A stretch of DNA of 15,958 nucleotides, taken from NCBI GenBank assembly GCA_902795755.1, contig CADBMO010000112.1:1-15958 (forward strand). Reading direction: 5' to 3'. Below, in pieces: positions 1-6,559 of this stretch; position 1 is the first letter of the stretch; each line of letters begins with the position of its first letter. The notes below the pieces were generated by a model. That model did no database searches. It saw only the letters and a program-made list of their open reading frames with translations, and was not told the DNA's origin. The position numbers were made by a program, and so were the translations under genes. The DNA comes from an uncultured Erysipelotrichaceae bacterium (GTDB lineage Bacteria > Bacillota_I > Bacilli_A > RF39 > UBA660).

Positions 1-1313
1 TCATCCCAAACCATTTCTGGTTCTTCATATTTAACTGTTGTAGTTGTTGTAGTTTTTGGTTTTGTAGTTGTAGTTGTTGTTGCCTTTGGATCTGTAACAA
101 CTTCTTTTTTAGTAGTTCCTACAGGTTTACCACCTTTAGAAGTTTCCTCTTTGTGAGTAGATGTTTGAGGAGCTTTTTTACCATTTTCTGGATTTGTTTT
201 TGGCACTGTTGTATATGTAGTAGTTGAAGTAGTTCCTTGAACTTTACCACCACTTTTACCTTTTTTAGTAGTACCGATATGTTTTCCGCCCTCGTCTACA
301 ACTTTGCTTTCTTTTTGAGAACCACCTGCTTGAGCATTTGCTCTTGCAGCGTCATTAGCGTTATAGCTTTTTCCAAATGGAATAGTAGTATCCTTTTTAG
401 TCATACAATCTAATGCATCTGGATCTAAACTTAAACGATCATAAATTTCATCAAAAGTACGATTATCTACTATTCTTTGATTGTTTTTATCAATATATTT
501 TGCTTTTTCTTTACTTAAGTATGGAGTAAAATGTCCTGCTTTACCACCAGCTTCTTGTAATAATCCTAATCTTACAGATTGACTTAACTCTTTGTTGTCA
601 ACGATTGATTTATATAAATTATAGAATTTTTCAGCATTTGCTTCTAATTCTGATCTATCTTTACCATTTTTCTTTAAGTCAACTTGTGTTATTACTAATT
701 TAGCCATTTGTTCATACAAATCTTTATTAGTATCTGCAGTTGCGTATACGCTAGTACCCCAAATATAGTTATCAGAACTCATTTTACTTATGTCATAATT
801 ACTTGCACCTGATAAAATATCTACTTCTTCTATTGTATTAGTTGCAAATAATTCCATCATGAATTTCTTTAACCATTCTAAGTATTCATATTTTTGAACA
901 TCTTTCCAACCATTTACTAAATAGATTTTGTCATATTTATCATTTAAAATATAAATGATGTTTTTTATGTCTTTTAACTCAACTTTTTCTCTAGTTTTAA
1001 TGTTAAAATCAAGATACATATCAGCGTTTTTATATACTTTAAGTATTTCTTTTGCTCTTTGTTCTACTGCTGCATCATCATTTATATCAAATGGTTGTGC
1101 AACATATGTTTTTTCACTTTCTTCATTAGCTTCTCCTGGCACTTCTGGTCCAGATACAGTTGTCCCTTGAATTGCATCTAAGAATCCTAACTTATCAGCA
1201 ATATATGTACCAGATGATGCCATAATTGCGAATGCAGAAATTGTTGCTAATGCTTTCTTTGCTGGAGAGTTTCCTTTTCTTCTCCTTCTTGAATCAAAGT
1301 TTGATTTTGCCAT
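1..1313 (-). CDS. Predicted secreted or membrane-anchored protein with Thr-rich repeat tail (C-terminus cut off)
   Basis: I do not recognise the family. The frame starts at ATG 1311-1313 behind an AGGGGGA ribosome binding site and stays open for 437 codons to the window edge, so the C-terminus is missing. The N-terminus has a basic run (RRRRRK, residues 9-13 region), then a modest hydrophobic stretch (about 21-38) that could be a signal peptide or anchor. An acidic linker follows (about 55-70), then a globular part of mixed helix and strand (about 75-300). From about 330 the protein becomes low complexity: three GGKxxGTT units at 342-349, 355-362 and 394-401, and two runs of six Thr near 412-425. 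This layout fits an exported protein whose globular domain is tethered by a flexible linker; that is inference. It has its own promoter and is not part of the mntP operon by position alone. No cell-wall sorting motif is visible, but the end is outside the window. Confidence 0.85.
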   Translation of the reverse strand, partial: MAKSNFDSRRRRKGNSPAKKALATISAFAIMASSGTYIADKLGFLDAIQGTTVSGPEVPGEANEESEKTYVAQPFDINDDAAVEQRAKEILKVYKNADMYLDFNIKTREKVELKDIKNIIYILNDKYDKIYLVNGWKDVQKYEYLEWLKKFMMELFATNTIEEVDILSGASNYDISKMSSDNYIWGTSVYATADTNKDLYEQMAKLVITQVDLKKNGKDRSELEANAEKFYNLYKSIVDNKELSQSVRLGLLQEAGGKAGHFTPYLSKEKAKYIDKNNQRIVDNRTFDEIYDRLSLDPDALDCMTKKDTTIPFGKSYNANDAARANAQAGGSQKESKVVDEGGKHIGTTKKGKSGGKVQGTTSTTTYTTVPKTNPENGKKAPQTSTHKEETSKGGKPVGTTKKEVVTDPKATTTTTTKPKTTTTTTVKYEEPEMVWD

Positions 1314-1345
1314 TCCAATCAGTCCCCCTTTTGATTTGAATGTCC

Positions 1346-1377
1346 ATTATAATAGCACTTTTGCATTACTTTGTCAA
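1346..1377 (-). promoter_or_regulatory. SigA-type promoter for the Thr-rich-tail protein
   Basis: On the minus strand a perfect TTGACA (1372-1377) is followed after 17 bases by TATTAT (1349-1354), which overlaps a TATAAT at 1346-1351. Transcription would start near 1340, giving a leader of about 25-30 bases that carries the AGGGGGA ribosome binding site. The -35 box lies inside the last codons of the upstream mntP-like gene (stop at 1366-1368). Confidence 0.8.
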
Positions 1378-1902
1378 TACCAAAAGAGAATAAAATAGCA
1401 ATAATGCACCACCAATTAAATATGAGTATTTTTTAAGAGCGTTACCAGCGTATTTTCCAAGTATAAACCCAATAACTGTCATTGAAAAACTTATGATACT
1501 AAAAGTAATCAAGCTTAATAATAATTTTGATGCAATATAGTTTAAAGTTAATCCAACAGAGAAACTATCAATACTAACAGAAAATGCAAACAGTATTATT
1601 TCTATAAGATTTAGATAATTAGTTTTTTTATCTTTATCAAAAAAACTAATAAACATGTTTATGGATAAGCAAAAAAACACCAAAAAAACAATTATTTTTG
1701 GTTTTATATAAACGTAATCAAACAAAAAATTACCTAAAAGACTACCTACATAAGGCATTAAAAAATGAAATATCCCAACAGTTGTGGCAGTAAATAACGC
1801 TTTTTTCTTACTGATACCCAATAACCCATATGACGCCGCTAAGGCAAAAGCATCTAAACTTAAACTAAAAGCTATTAAAAAAACGTTTGAAATAGTACTC
1901 AC
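1366..1902 (-). CDS. mntP: MntP-family putative manganese efflux pump
   Basis: A six-helix membrane protein of 178 residues made of two similar halves, each opening with an acidic motif inside a helix: SLSLDAFA (Asp17) and SVSIDSFS (Asp112). The paired Asp residues and the GIFHFLMPYVGSLLG segment (43-57) are typical of MntP (DUF204) exporters, which extrude Mn2+ and run about 180-190 residues. The related YtaF sporulation membrane proteins are longer and lack the FxxxMPxxG pattern, so I prefer MntP. It follows spoIIR by 11 bases, as ywlD does a few genes after spoIIR in B. subtilis (from memory). The start is unsettled: the GTG at 1900-1902 lies inside the AGAGGTGAG ribosome binding site, and the next in-frame weak start is ATT at 1891-1893, which would give 175 residues. 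No manganese riboswitch is visible upstream. Substrate is inferred from the family. Confidence 0.82.
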   Translation of the reverse strand: MSTISNVFLIAFSLSLDAFALAASYGLLGISKKKALFTATTVGIFHFLMPYVGSLLGNFLFDYVYIKPKIIVFLVFFCLSINMFISFFDKDKKTNYLNLIEIILFAFSVSIDSFSVGLTLNYIASKLLLSLITFSIISFSMTVIGFILGKYAGNALKKYSYLIGGALLLFYSLLVLTK

Positions 1903-1909
1903 CTCTTTA
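1900..1909 (-). promoter_or_regulatory. Ribosome binding site overlapping the annotated GTG start of mntP
   Basis: The minus strand reads TTAAAGAGGTGAGTACTATT. AAAGAGGTGAG is an excellent match to the 16S anti-Shine-Dalgarno sequence, but the GTG commonly taken as start is part of it, leaving no spacer. A normal 5-9 base spacer points to the ATT codon at 1891-1893. Confidence 0.6.
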
Positions 1910-1913
1910 AATA

Positions 1914-2435
1914 CTATTCAAAATATCTTGATATTATTTCTTTTATAAAAGATTTATATTGCACGTTAGAAATGTTCTTTTCTTCAGCTTCCATAACACA
2001 CATTGGAGGAAACAAAACACACCACCAGTTATCACCATTGCCTTCTCCTAAAGTAACTAGTAAAGATTCATAATTACCTTCTTTATAAGTAATTCCTTTA
2101 TATGTTTTTTTAGGAAAATAATGCATACCATAATCAATGGTATAAGAATATTGTTTATCCTTCATTTCGTTATCAAGACTATCTTTTATAACATTTATAT
2201 TTTCATTAATCTTTTCTCTAGCTGATTTAATCGTTTTTGTATGCTTCAATAATGTATATAACCTTTTTTGTAATTTATTACTTACTTCTTCCTTTATCTT
2301 TTGATCTTTTGGAGAATTACTATTTGCTAGTATTCTAAAACGGATTGCACTATCAGGTATCTTAACGCTATCATTTTTATTTACAACATAAATAATTGAT
2401 AATAATGCAAGTATAATTAATATAAATTTATTCAT
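1914..2435 (-). CDS. spoIIR: Stage II sporulation protein R (SpoIIR)
   Basis: SpoIIR is made in the forespore, exported, and activates the SpoIIGA protease that processes pro-sigma-E in the mother cell (B. subtilis knowledge). The 173-residue product has a short N-terminal hydrophobic signal or anchor (4-18), then the family signature IRFRILANSNSPKDQ (31-45), and the hallmark GEGNGDNWWCVLFPPMC (130-146). The middle segment with YTIDYGMHYFPKKTY (98-112) also fits. It is shorter than the B. subtilis protein (about 224), mostly at the C-terminus. The ATG at 2433-2435 follows an AGAGGGTGA ribosome binding site. It sits between prmC and mntP, 35 bases after prmC, the position seen in B. subtilis (prfA-prmC-...-spoIIR). 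Whether this organism makes spores cannot be told here; no other sporulation regulator is in the window. Confidence 0.95.
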   Translation of the reverse strand: MNKFILIILALLSIIYVVNKNDSVKIPDSAIRFRILANSNSPKDQKIKEEVSNKLQKRLYTLLKHTKTIKSAREKINENINVIKDSLDNEMKDKQYSYTIDYGMHYFPKKTYKGITYKEGNYESLLVTLGEGNGDNWWCVLFPPMCVMEAEEKNISNVQYKSFIKEIISRYFE

Positions 2436-2470
2436 TAAAAAATCACCCTCTAATAATAAGTGGGTAATTA

Positions 2471-3187
2471 TTAATAATTATATACAAAAAGCATTCTATC
2501 TTTATTAGACAAATCTTTCTTTACTTCGACTTTTACATCACCTAAGTACTTGTTTACAAGGTATGCTATATCATTAGCTTGATCACAACCAATCTCAAAC
2601 GCAAGTAAATATTTATTATTAAGCACTTGTTTGCAGTCTTTTAATATTTTTTCATAAAACTCTAATCCATTATTGTCTGCATATAGTGCTATACTAGGTT
2701 CATTATTCTTTACTATATCTTCAATCTCTTCATCATACCTTATATATGGCGGATTACTTACTAATACATCTACTTTTATATTATTATTTATGTATGGTTT
2801 TAGCATATCTCCTTGTAAAAACGTAATATTAGCTTCATTATTAAGTGCGTTTATATTAGCTACTTTTAATGCATCACTGCTTATATCAGAGGCATAGATG
2901 TGTGTATTTAACTCTTTAGACAAACTAATTGCAATAGCACCACTACCAGTTGCAACATCAATGATTGTTGGATTATTAAACATTTTAACACGTTTAATTA
3001 CTTCTTCTACTAATTCTTCCGTTTCTCTTCTGGGTATTAACACACTTTTATCAACTTTTAAATTATATCCATAAAAATCAACATTACCAACTATATATTG
3101 AACTGGTTCTCCTGCTTTTAATCTATTAATTGCTTCGTTTATATCTCCCTTATAATACTTTTTTAAGTAATTAATTTGTTTTTCCAA
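2471..3187 (-). CDS. prmC: Release factor glutamine methyltransferase PrmC (short form)
   Basis: PrmC uses S-adenosylmethionine to methylate the Gln of the GGQ motif in release factors, which raises termination efficiency. The 238-residue protein has the PVQYIVG linker motif (28-34), the SAM-binding VATGSGAIA (78-86), Asp101 at the end of strand 2, and the catalytic NPPY (145-148). PrmC is usually 275-290 residues; here the N-terminal helical bundle that grips the release factor is cut to about 25 residues. The start is TTG at 3185-3187, chosen because AAAGGA lies 9 bases upstream and the frame closes soon above it with no ATG or GTG. It overlaps the 3' end of the 591-residue gene by 17 bases, so translation is probably coupled. 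Its substrate gene prfA lies just upstream in the same cluster. Confidence 0.93.
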   Translation of the reverse strand: MEKQINYLKKYYKGDINEAINRLKAGEPVQYIVGNVDFYGYNLKVDKSVLIPRRETEELVEEVIKRVKMFNNPTIIDVATGSGAIAISLSKELNTHIYASDISSDALKVANINALNNEANITFLQGDMLKPYINNNIKVDVLVSNPPYIRYDEEIEDIVKNNEPSIALYADNNGLEFYEKILKDCKQVLNNKYLLAFEIGCDQANDIAYLVNKYLGDVKVEVKKDLSNKDRMLFVYNY

Positions 3188-4946
3188 AATAATTTGTCCT
3201 TTCCTTGTATGATGTTTGATAATTTTCTAAGCTTTCTTGTTTATACACATCCTTTGGATACTTTAAAGTATTAATTATAACGATTGGCAACTTGTTTTCT
3301 TTAGCATATTTAAGGCTAATATCATCTATATTATCCATACAAACAACATACTTAGGTTTTAAGTTGGCATGTCCTTTTTCTTTATATAATAGCTCATTAT
3401 ATTTATGTGTTTCTTCTAGCAATTCATCAGGATCATAAATTTTATTAATTCGATCTGTACTATATTTTCCACTAGTATATGAATCCATATAAAAAACATG
3501 CATTATTCTATCAACGTCAATATGATCAAAACCAAAAATTAATCCTTCTTTTTCGTATGTGCCTATATTTTTAGTCCCAATAACACTTAATGAAATTGTT
3601 TCATGTTCCGCGTTTGTATTATAAAATTCTCCACAATGAATACACGCCATAAATGGTTCACCGTCTAATTTATAAACATCACAACCATATTTTTCTGACA
3701 TTGCTTTATCGTATATATTTATGTATTTATTTAGTTTTAGAAAACCATCATTAAGTTTTTTGTATGCCAAATTTTTACTGGTTCTAATATCGTCATATAG
3801 TAATGACGCATAATCAACATTATGAACGTTTTCCAACAATTTAAATATCTCTTCTTGATTTAAAGATTTAAAATCAAGAAATTTCATATACAATTCTTTT
3901 CTATCTTGTGGAATAATATCTTTATCAGCATTAAACCTAAGTAACTCTCTTATATTAAACAATACATTTTTAGCATAATCTTTAAAGTATAAATCACATA
4001 ACATTTCGAATTGTTTTACCATTGTTAACTCTTGCAAAGATTTCTCATCATTTATAGAATATAATTCAGGTGGAATTAAATTGTACATTGACTTGCTAGG
4101 ATTATTCTTCTTTAAATAGTATTTTACTTGATGATAAAATTTAAAAACTCCATTTTCAACGTTTTTTATTTGATTACTAACATATACTTTTCGTAGTTTC
4201 TCTATTTTTTCTACTAACTCATAATTATTTTTTAATAAGTGATTTATAATATCTCTATAATAATTGGTATTTTCCATTGTTGCTACCCTTACTAAAAAGG
4301 AAGTATTGTTTATAAATGCATCTTCTATAGATACATCTGACATATGAACACAAAACTGTAAGAATGGTTCGTTTGTTAATTCTAATATAAGGTTTCGATA
4401 CTTTGAAAACTTTAAAAGTTTAACAATTGCTTTTGGATGTAATTTAATAAAAACATTATTGAATTGTTTAATACCCATTAAAACATCTATGGTATCTAGC
4501 GTTATATAGTTTACTATTCGATCTTCAAAATAAATAAGAATATATACTTTTTCTGGTTCTACTTGTGTTATATATTTAAAAAATCTATCAATTGCTTCTT
4601 CTTTCAAATAACACAAGCAATCCTTAAGATGTGAGTCACTTAATATATATTTAATTACCATATCACTTGCATTTACTAAGCACTCAGATTTAGTACATAT
4701 AATTGCATTATACTTATCTGTTTTCTTTGTATCTTCTTTAAAAATTCTTTCTAAAAAAGCATTATCTAAAAGAATAAGTGCATCTTTTATACTTAAATCT
4801 TCTACAAGCCTTACAAATGCATAATGATTAGCTGGATTTAATAAATAGTTTTTAAAATCCACGTCTTTTAATAACGCCTCTTTTTTATTAGATTTCATAA
4901 CATACTCTCTTAAACCCATACCTTCATAATTATAGTATTCTTTCAT
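3171..4946 (-). CDS. Unknown 591-residue helical-repeat protein with a distinct C-terminal domain
   Basis: I do not recognise this family. It has no signal peptide or membrane segment, so it is probably cytoplasmic. Residues 1-410 are predicted from composition to be nearly all helix, with loosely recurring units of 25-35 residues, a solenoid-like pattern. Residues about 420-565 look different: strand-rich, with C422 and a CIHC pair (435-438), an ISLSVIG segment (451-457), a conserved-looking STDRINKIYDPDELL stretch (496-510), and a Rossmann-like ending PKYVVCMD...KLPIVIIN (531-559). The ATG at 4944-4946 follows AGAGGAA. The gene sits between prfA and prmC, normally adjacent genes, and overlaps prmC by 17 bases. 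A weak hairpin after prfA and a candidate promoter suggest some independent expression. Its role is unknown; placement with translation-termination genes does not prove a link. Confidence 0.85.
   Translation of the reverse strand: MKEYYNYEGMGLREYVMKSNKKEALLKDVDFKNYLLNPANHYAFVRLVEDLSIKDALILLDNAFLERIFKEDTKKTDKYNAIICTKSECLVNASDMVIKYILSDSHLKDCLCYLKEEAIDRFFKYITQVEPEKVYILIYFEDRIVNYITLDTIDVLMGIKQFNNVFIKLHPKAIVKLLKFSKYRNLILELTNEPFLQFCVHMSDVSIEDAFINNTSFLVRVATMENTNYYRDIINHLLKNNYELVEKIEKLRKVYVSNQIKNVENGVFKFYHQVKYYLKKNNPSKSMYNLIPPELYSINDEKSLQELTMVKQFEMLCDLYFKDYAKNVLFNIRELLRFNADKDIIPQDRKELYMKFLDFKSLNQEEIFKLLENVHNVDYASLLYDDIRTSKNLAYKKLNDGFLKLNKYINIYDKAMSEKYGCDVYKLDGEPFMACIHCGEFYNTNAEHETISLSVIGTKNIGTYEKEGLIFGFDHIDVDRIMHVFYMDSYTSGKYSTDRINKIYDPDELLEETHKYNELLYKEKGHANLKPKYVVCMDNIDDISLKYAKENKLPIVIINTLKYPKDVYKQESLENYQTSYKERTNYFGKTN
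3197..3202 (-). promoter_or_regulatory. Ribosome binding site that fixes the TTG start of prmC
   Basis: AAAGGA on the minus strand lies 9 bases before TTG 3187-3185, inside the coding sequence of the upstream gene. In the prmC frame there is no ATG, GTG or TTG between this site and the preceding stop, so TTG is the best start. Confidence 0.65.
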
Positions 4947-4965
4947 ATCAATTCCTCTTATAATG

Positions 4966-4994
4966 ATTTTATCACAATTTATAAATTTAAAAAA
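4966..4994 (-). promoter_or_regulatory. Candidate extended -10 promoter before the 591-residue gene
   Basis: The minus strand has TGATAAAAT, an extended -10 (TGn plus TAAAAT, 4966-4974), with only a T-run (TTTTTT, about 4989-4994) 17 bases upstream as a poor -35. The predicted start would leave a leader of about a dozen bases, just enough for the ribosome binding site. AT-rich chance matches are likely in this genome, so this is tentative. Confidence 0.35.
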
Positions 4995-5013
4995 GCCAAG
5001 TTATTCACCGGCT
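4989..5013 (-). terminator. Weak intrinsic terminator or attenuator at the end of prfA
   Basis: On the minus strand AGCCGG (5013-5008) pairs with TTGGCT (4999-4994), using two G-U pairs, around an 8-base loop that contains the prfA stop codon, and is followed by a run of six T. The short stem suggests partial rather than full termination, which would lower but not abolish read-through into the downstream genes. Confidence 0.45.
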
Positions 5014-6056
5014 AATTTTCTTCTTTGGTCTTCAGTGATTAATGCATCTATTAGCTCACCTAATTTACCATTCATTATTCTATCTAAATTATTCGTAGTA
5101 AAACCTATTCTATGATCAGTTACCCTATTTTGAGGATAATTATAAGTTCTTATCTTTTCAGACCTATCACCAGTACCTATTTTATTTCTTCTTTCGGCAC
5201 CTACTTCTTTATCTTGCTCTCTTTGCCTATAATCAAATAGTCTTGATCTTAATATTTTAAAAGCTTTTTCCTTGTTCTTAATCTGACTTCTTTCAGTTTG
5301 AGAATAAACAATTATTCCAGTTGGTATATGTGTTAAACGAACCGCACTATCCGTTGTGTTAACACCTTGTCCACCATTGCCTGATGCACGGGTAATATCT
5401 ATTCTAACATCATTCATATCAAGATCACTATCTACTTCATCTATCTCTGGCATTACAAGAACAGTTGCGGTAGATGTATGAACTCTTCCTTGTGATTCAG
5501 TTGCAGGAACTCTTTGAACCCTATGTGCTCCTGATTCATATTTTAGTTTAGAATAAACACTATCTCCTTTTACCATAAATGATATTTCAGAGTATCCACC
5601 AGCGGCACTTGGAGTACTTTCTAAGTCCTCAACTTTAAAGCCTTCACTTTCAGCATACCTAACGTACATATTGTATAGGTCTCCTGCAAAGATATTTGCC
5701 TCATCTCCGCCAGCGGCACCACGTATTTCAACAATTATATTCTTACCATCATTTGGGTCTTTCGGAAGAAGTAAAATTTCTAATTCTTTTTCTAATTTAC
5801 TTTGTAAATTTGTTTGTTTTTCTATTTCTTCATTAGCAAACTCTGCCATTTCTGGATCCTTTGCTAATTCCTTAGCATCATTTAAATCTGATTGTGCTTT
5901 CAAATATGCGTTATAACAATCTATAATTGTAGATAAATCTGATTGTTCTTTTGATAATTTAGTAGTTTTAGCAATATCACTCATTACTTCTGGTTTACTT
6001 AACTCATCAGTAATTACATCATATCTTTTTTTAATGTTTTCTAATCTTTCAAACAT
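5001..6056 (-). CDS. prfA: Peptide chain release factor 1 (RF1)
   Basis: RF1 reads UAA and UAG in the ribosomal A site and triggers release of the finished protein. The 351-residue product is of normal length, with a helical N-terminal domain (1-100), the PAT stop-codon recognition tripeptide (184-186, in QRVPATES) that marks RF1 rather than RF2 (SPF), and the GGQ motif (228-230, in SGNGGQGVNTTDSAVR) that reaches the peptidyl-transferase centre. GGQ Gln230 is the expected target of PrmC encoded downstream. The ATG at 6054-6056 shares one base with the rpoE stop (TAATG), so the two are translationally coupled, with the ribosome reaching prfA from rpoE. A small hairpin over its stop codon may limit read-through to the 591-residue gene that separates it from prmC. 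Confidence 0.98.
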   Translation of the reverse strand: MFERLENIKKRYDVITDELSKPEVMSDIAKTTKLSKEQSDLSTIIDCYNAYLKAQSDLNDAKELAKDPEMAEFANEEIEKQTNLQSKLEKELEILLLPKDPNDGKNIIVEIRGAAGGDEANIFAGDLYNMYVRYAESEGFKVEDLESTPSAAGGYSEISFMVKGDSVYSKLKYESGAHRVQRVPATESQGRVHTSTATVLVMPEIDEVDSDLDMNDVRIDITRASGNGGQGVNTTDSAVRLTHIPTGIIVYSQTERSQIKNKEKAFKILRSRLFDYRQREQDKEVGAERRNKIGTGDRSEKIRTYNYPQNRVTDHRIGFTTNNLDRIMNGKLGELIDALITEDQRRKLAGE

Positions 6057-6490
6057 TATTCTTCTTCCATTTCATCTTCTGTTAATATTGCTAAATCACT
6101 TAAATCGTCTTCTTCTTCATCATCGTCATAATTTTCTTCATTTCCTGTTACTGCCTCATCTTCAGTTCCTTCAGGTTCTTCAATTTCAGCAGTTTCTTCT
6201 TCGTCTTCTTCTTCGTCCTCATCATCAACTATTGTTTTAACAGAGTGATTATCCTTTAAATCCCACTCAGCAGTATCTAACAATACAAATCTTTGGTCTG
6301 TAGTTAACGTTGTATAAAAATCACCAATTAACTCCATCATTTGTTCTTCACTTAATTCCAACAAAGAACATACTTCACCAAATAAAGCAGGTGTTGTTTT
6401 TGACTTCTTATCTAATTTTAATAATTCATAAGCAATATCTGCATATGATAATAATTCTAGTTTTTCTAAAGACATTTTTCTAACGTTCAT
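6056..6490 (-). CDS. rpoE: DNA-directed RNA polymerase delta subunit
   Basis: Delta is a small accessory subunit of Bacillota RNA polymerase that speeds recycling and displaces nucleic acid from the core enzyme. The 144-residue product has the usual two parts: a folded HARE-HTH domain (about 8-78, with SYADIAYELL and the DTAEWDLKDNHS end) and a disordered acidic tail (about 89-144) made mostly of Asp and Glu. Length and layout match the family (about 170 residues in B. subtilis). The ATG at 6488-6490 follows GGAGG with a 7-base spacer. It has its own promoter downstream of argS, and its TAA overlaps the prfA ATG by one base. Presence of delta supports placement in or near the Bacilli. In B. 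subtilis rpoE is next to pyrG rather than prfA. Confidence 0.93.
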   Translation of the reverse strand: MNVRKMSLEKLELLSYADIAYELLKLDKKSKTTPALFGEVCSLLELSEEQMMELIGDFYTTLTTDQRFVLLDTAEWDLKDNHSVKTIVDDEDEEEDEEETAEIEEPEGTEDEAVTGNEENYDDDEEEDDLSDLAILTEDEMEEE

Positions 6491-6512
6491 ATTTATTCCT
6501 CCACATCACAAC

Positions 6513-6541
6513 ATTATATGTTATATTCTTATATATGTCTA
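6513..6541 (-). promoter_or_regulatory. SigA-type promoter for the rpoE-prfA unit
   Basis: On the minus strand TAGACA (6536-6541) and TATAAT (6513-6518) are separated by 17 bases in the 69-base gap between argS and rpoE. Transcription would begin near 6506 and leave a leader of about 15 bases with GGAGG before the rpoE ATG. Confidence 0.7.
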
Positions 6542-6559
6542 TATTTTTATGCAAAAATA

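Noticed and set aside
36..81. CRISPR-like or tandem-repeat array
   Set aside because: The GTT/GTA triplets encode Thr runs in frame; there are no spacers or long direct repeats.
955..1170. Plus-strand open frame opposite the Thr-rich-tail gene
   Set aside because: It is antisense to a frame that is open for 437 codons with a promoter and ribosome binding site, and has no start signal of its own.
1366..1902. YtaF sporulation membrane protein instead of MntP, suggested by the neighbouring spoIIR
   Set aside because: The FxxxMPxxG segment, length and position relative to spoIIR fit MntP/YwlD better, though both belong to one superfamily.
1903..1913. Manganese (yybP-ykoY) riboswitch ahead of mntP
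   Set aside because: The gap to spoIIR is only 11 bases, too short for any riboswitch.
6034..6240. Plus-strand Leu/His-rich frame opposite the delta subunit tail
   Set aside because: It is the complement of the Glu/Asp repeat codons, so the leucine-rich composition is an artefact.
6491..6559. T-box or other structured leader near argS/rpoE
   Set aside because: The 69 bases are downstream of argS and hold only a promoter and ribosome binding site. No leader of T-box size lies before ywiB-argS either.
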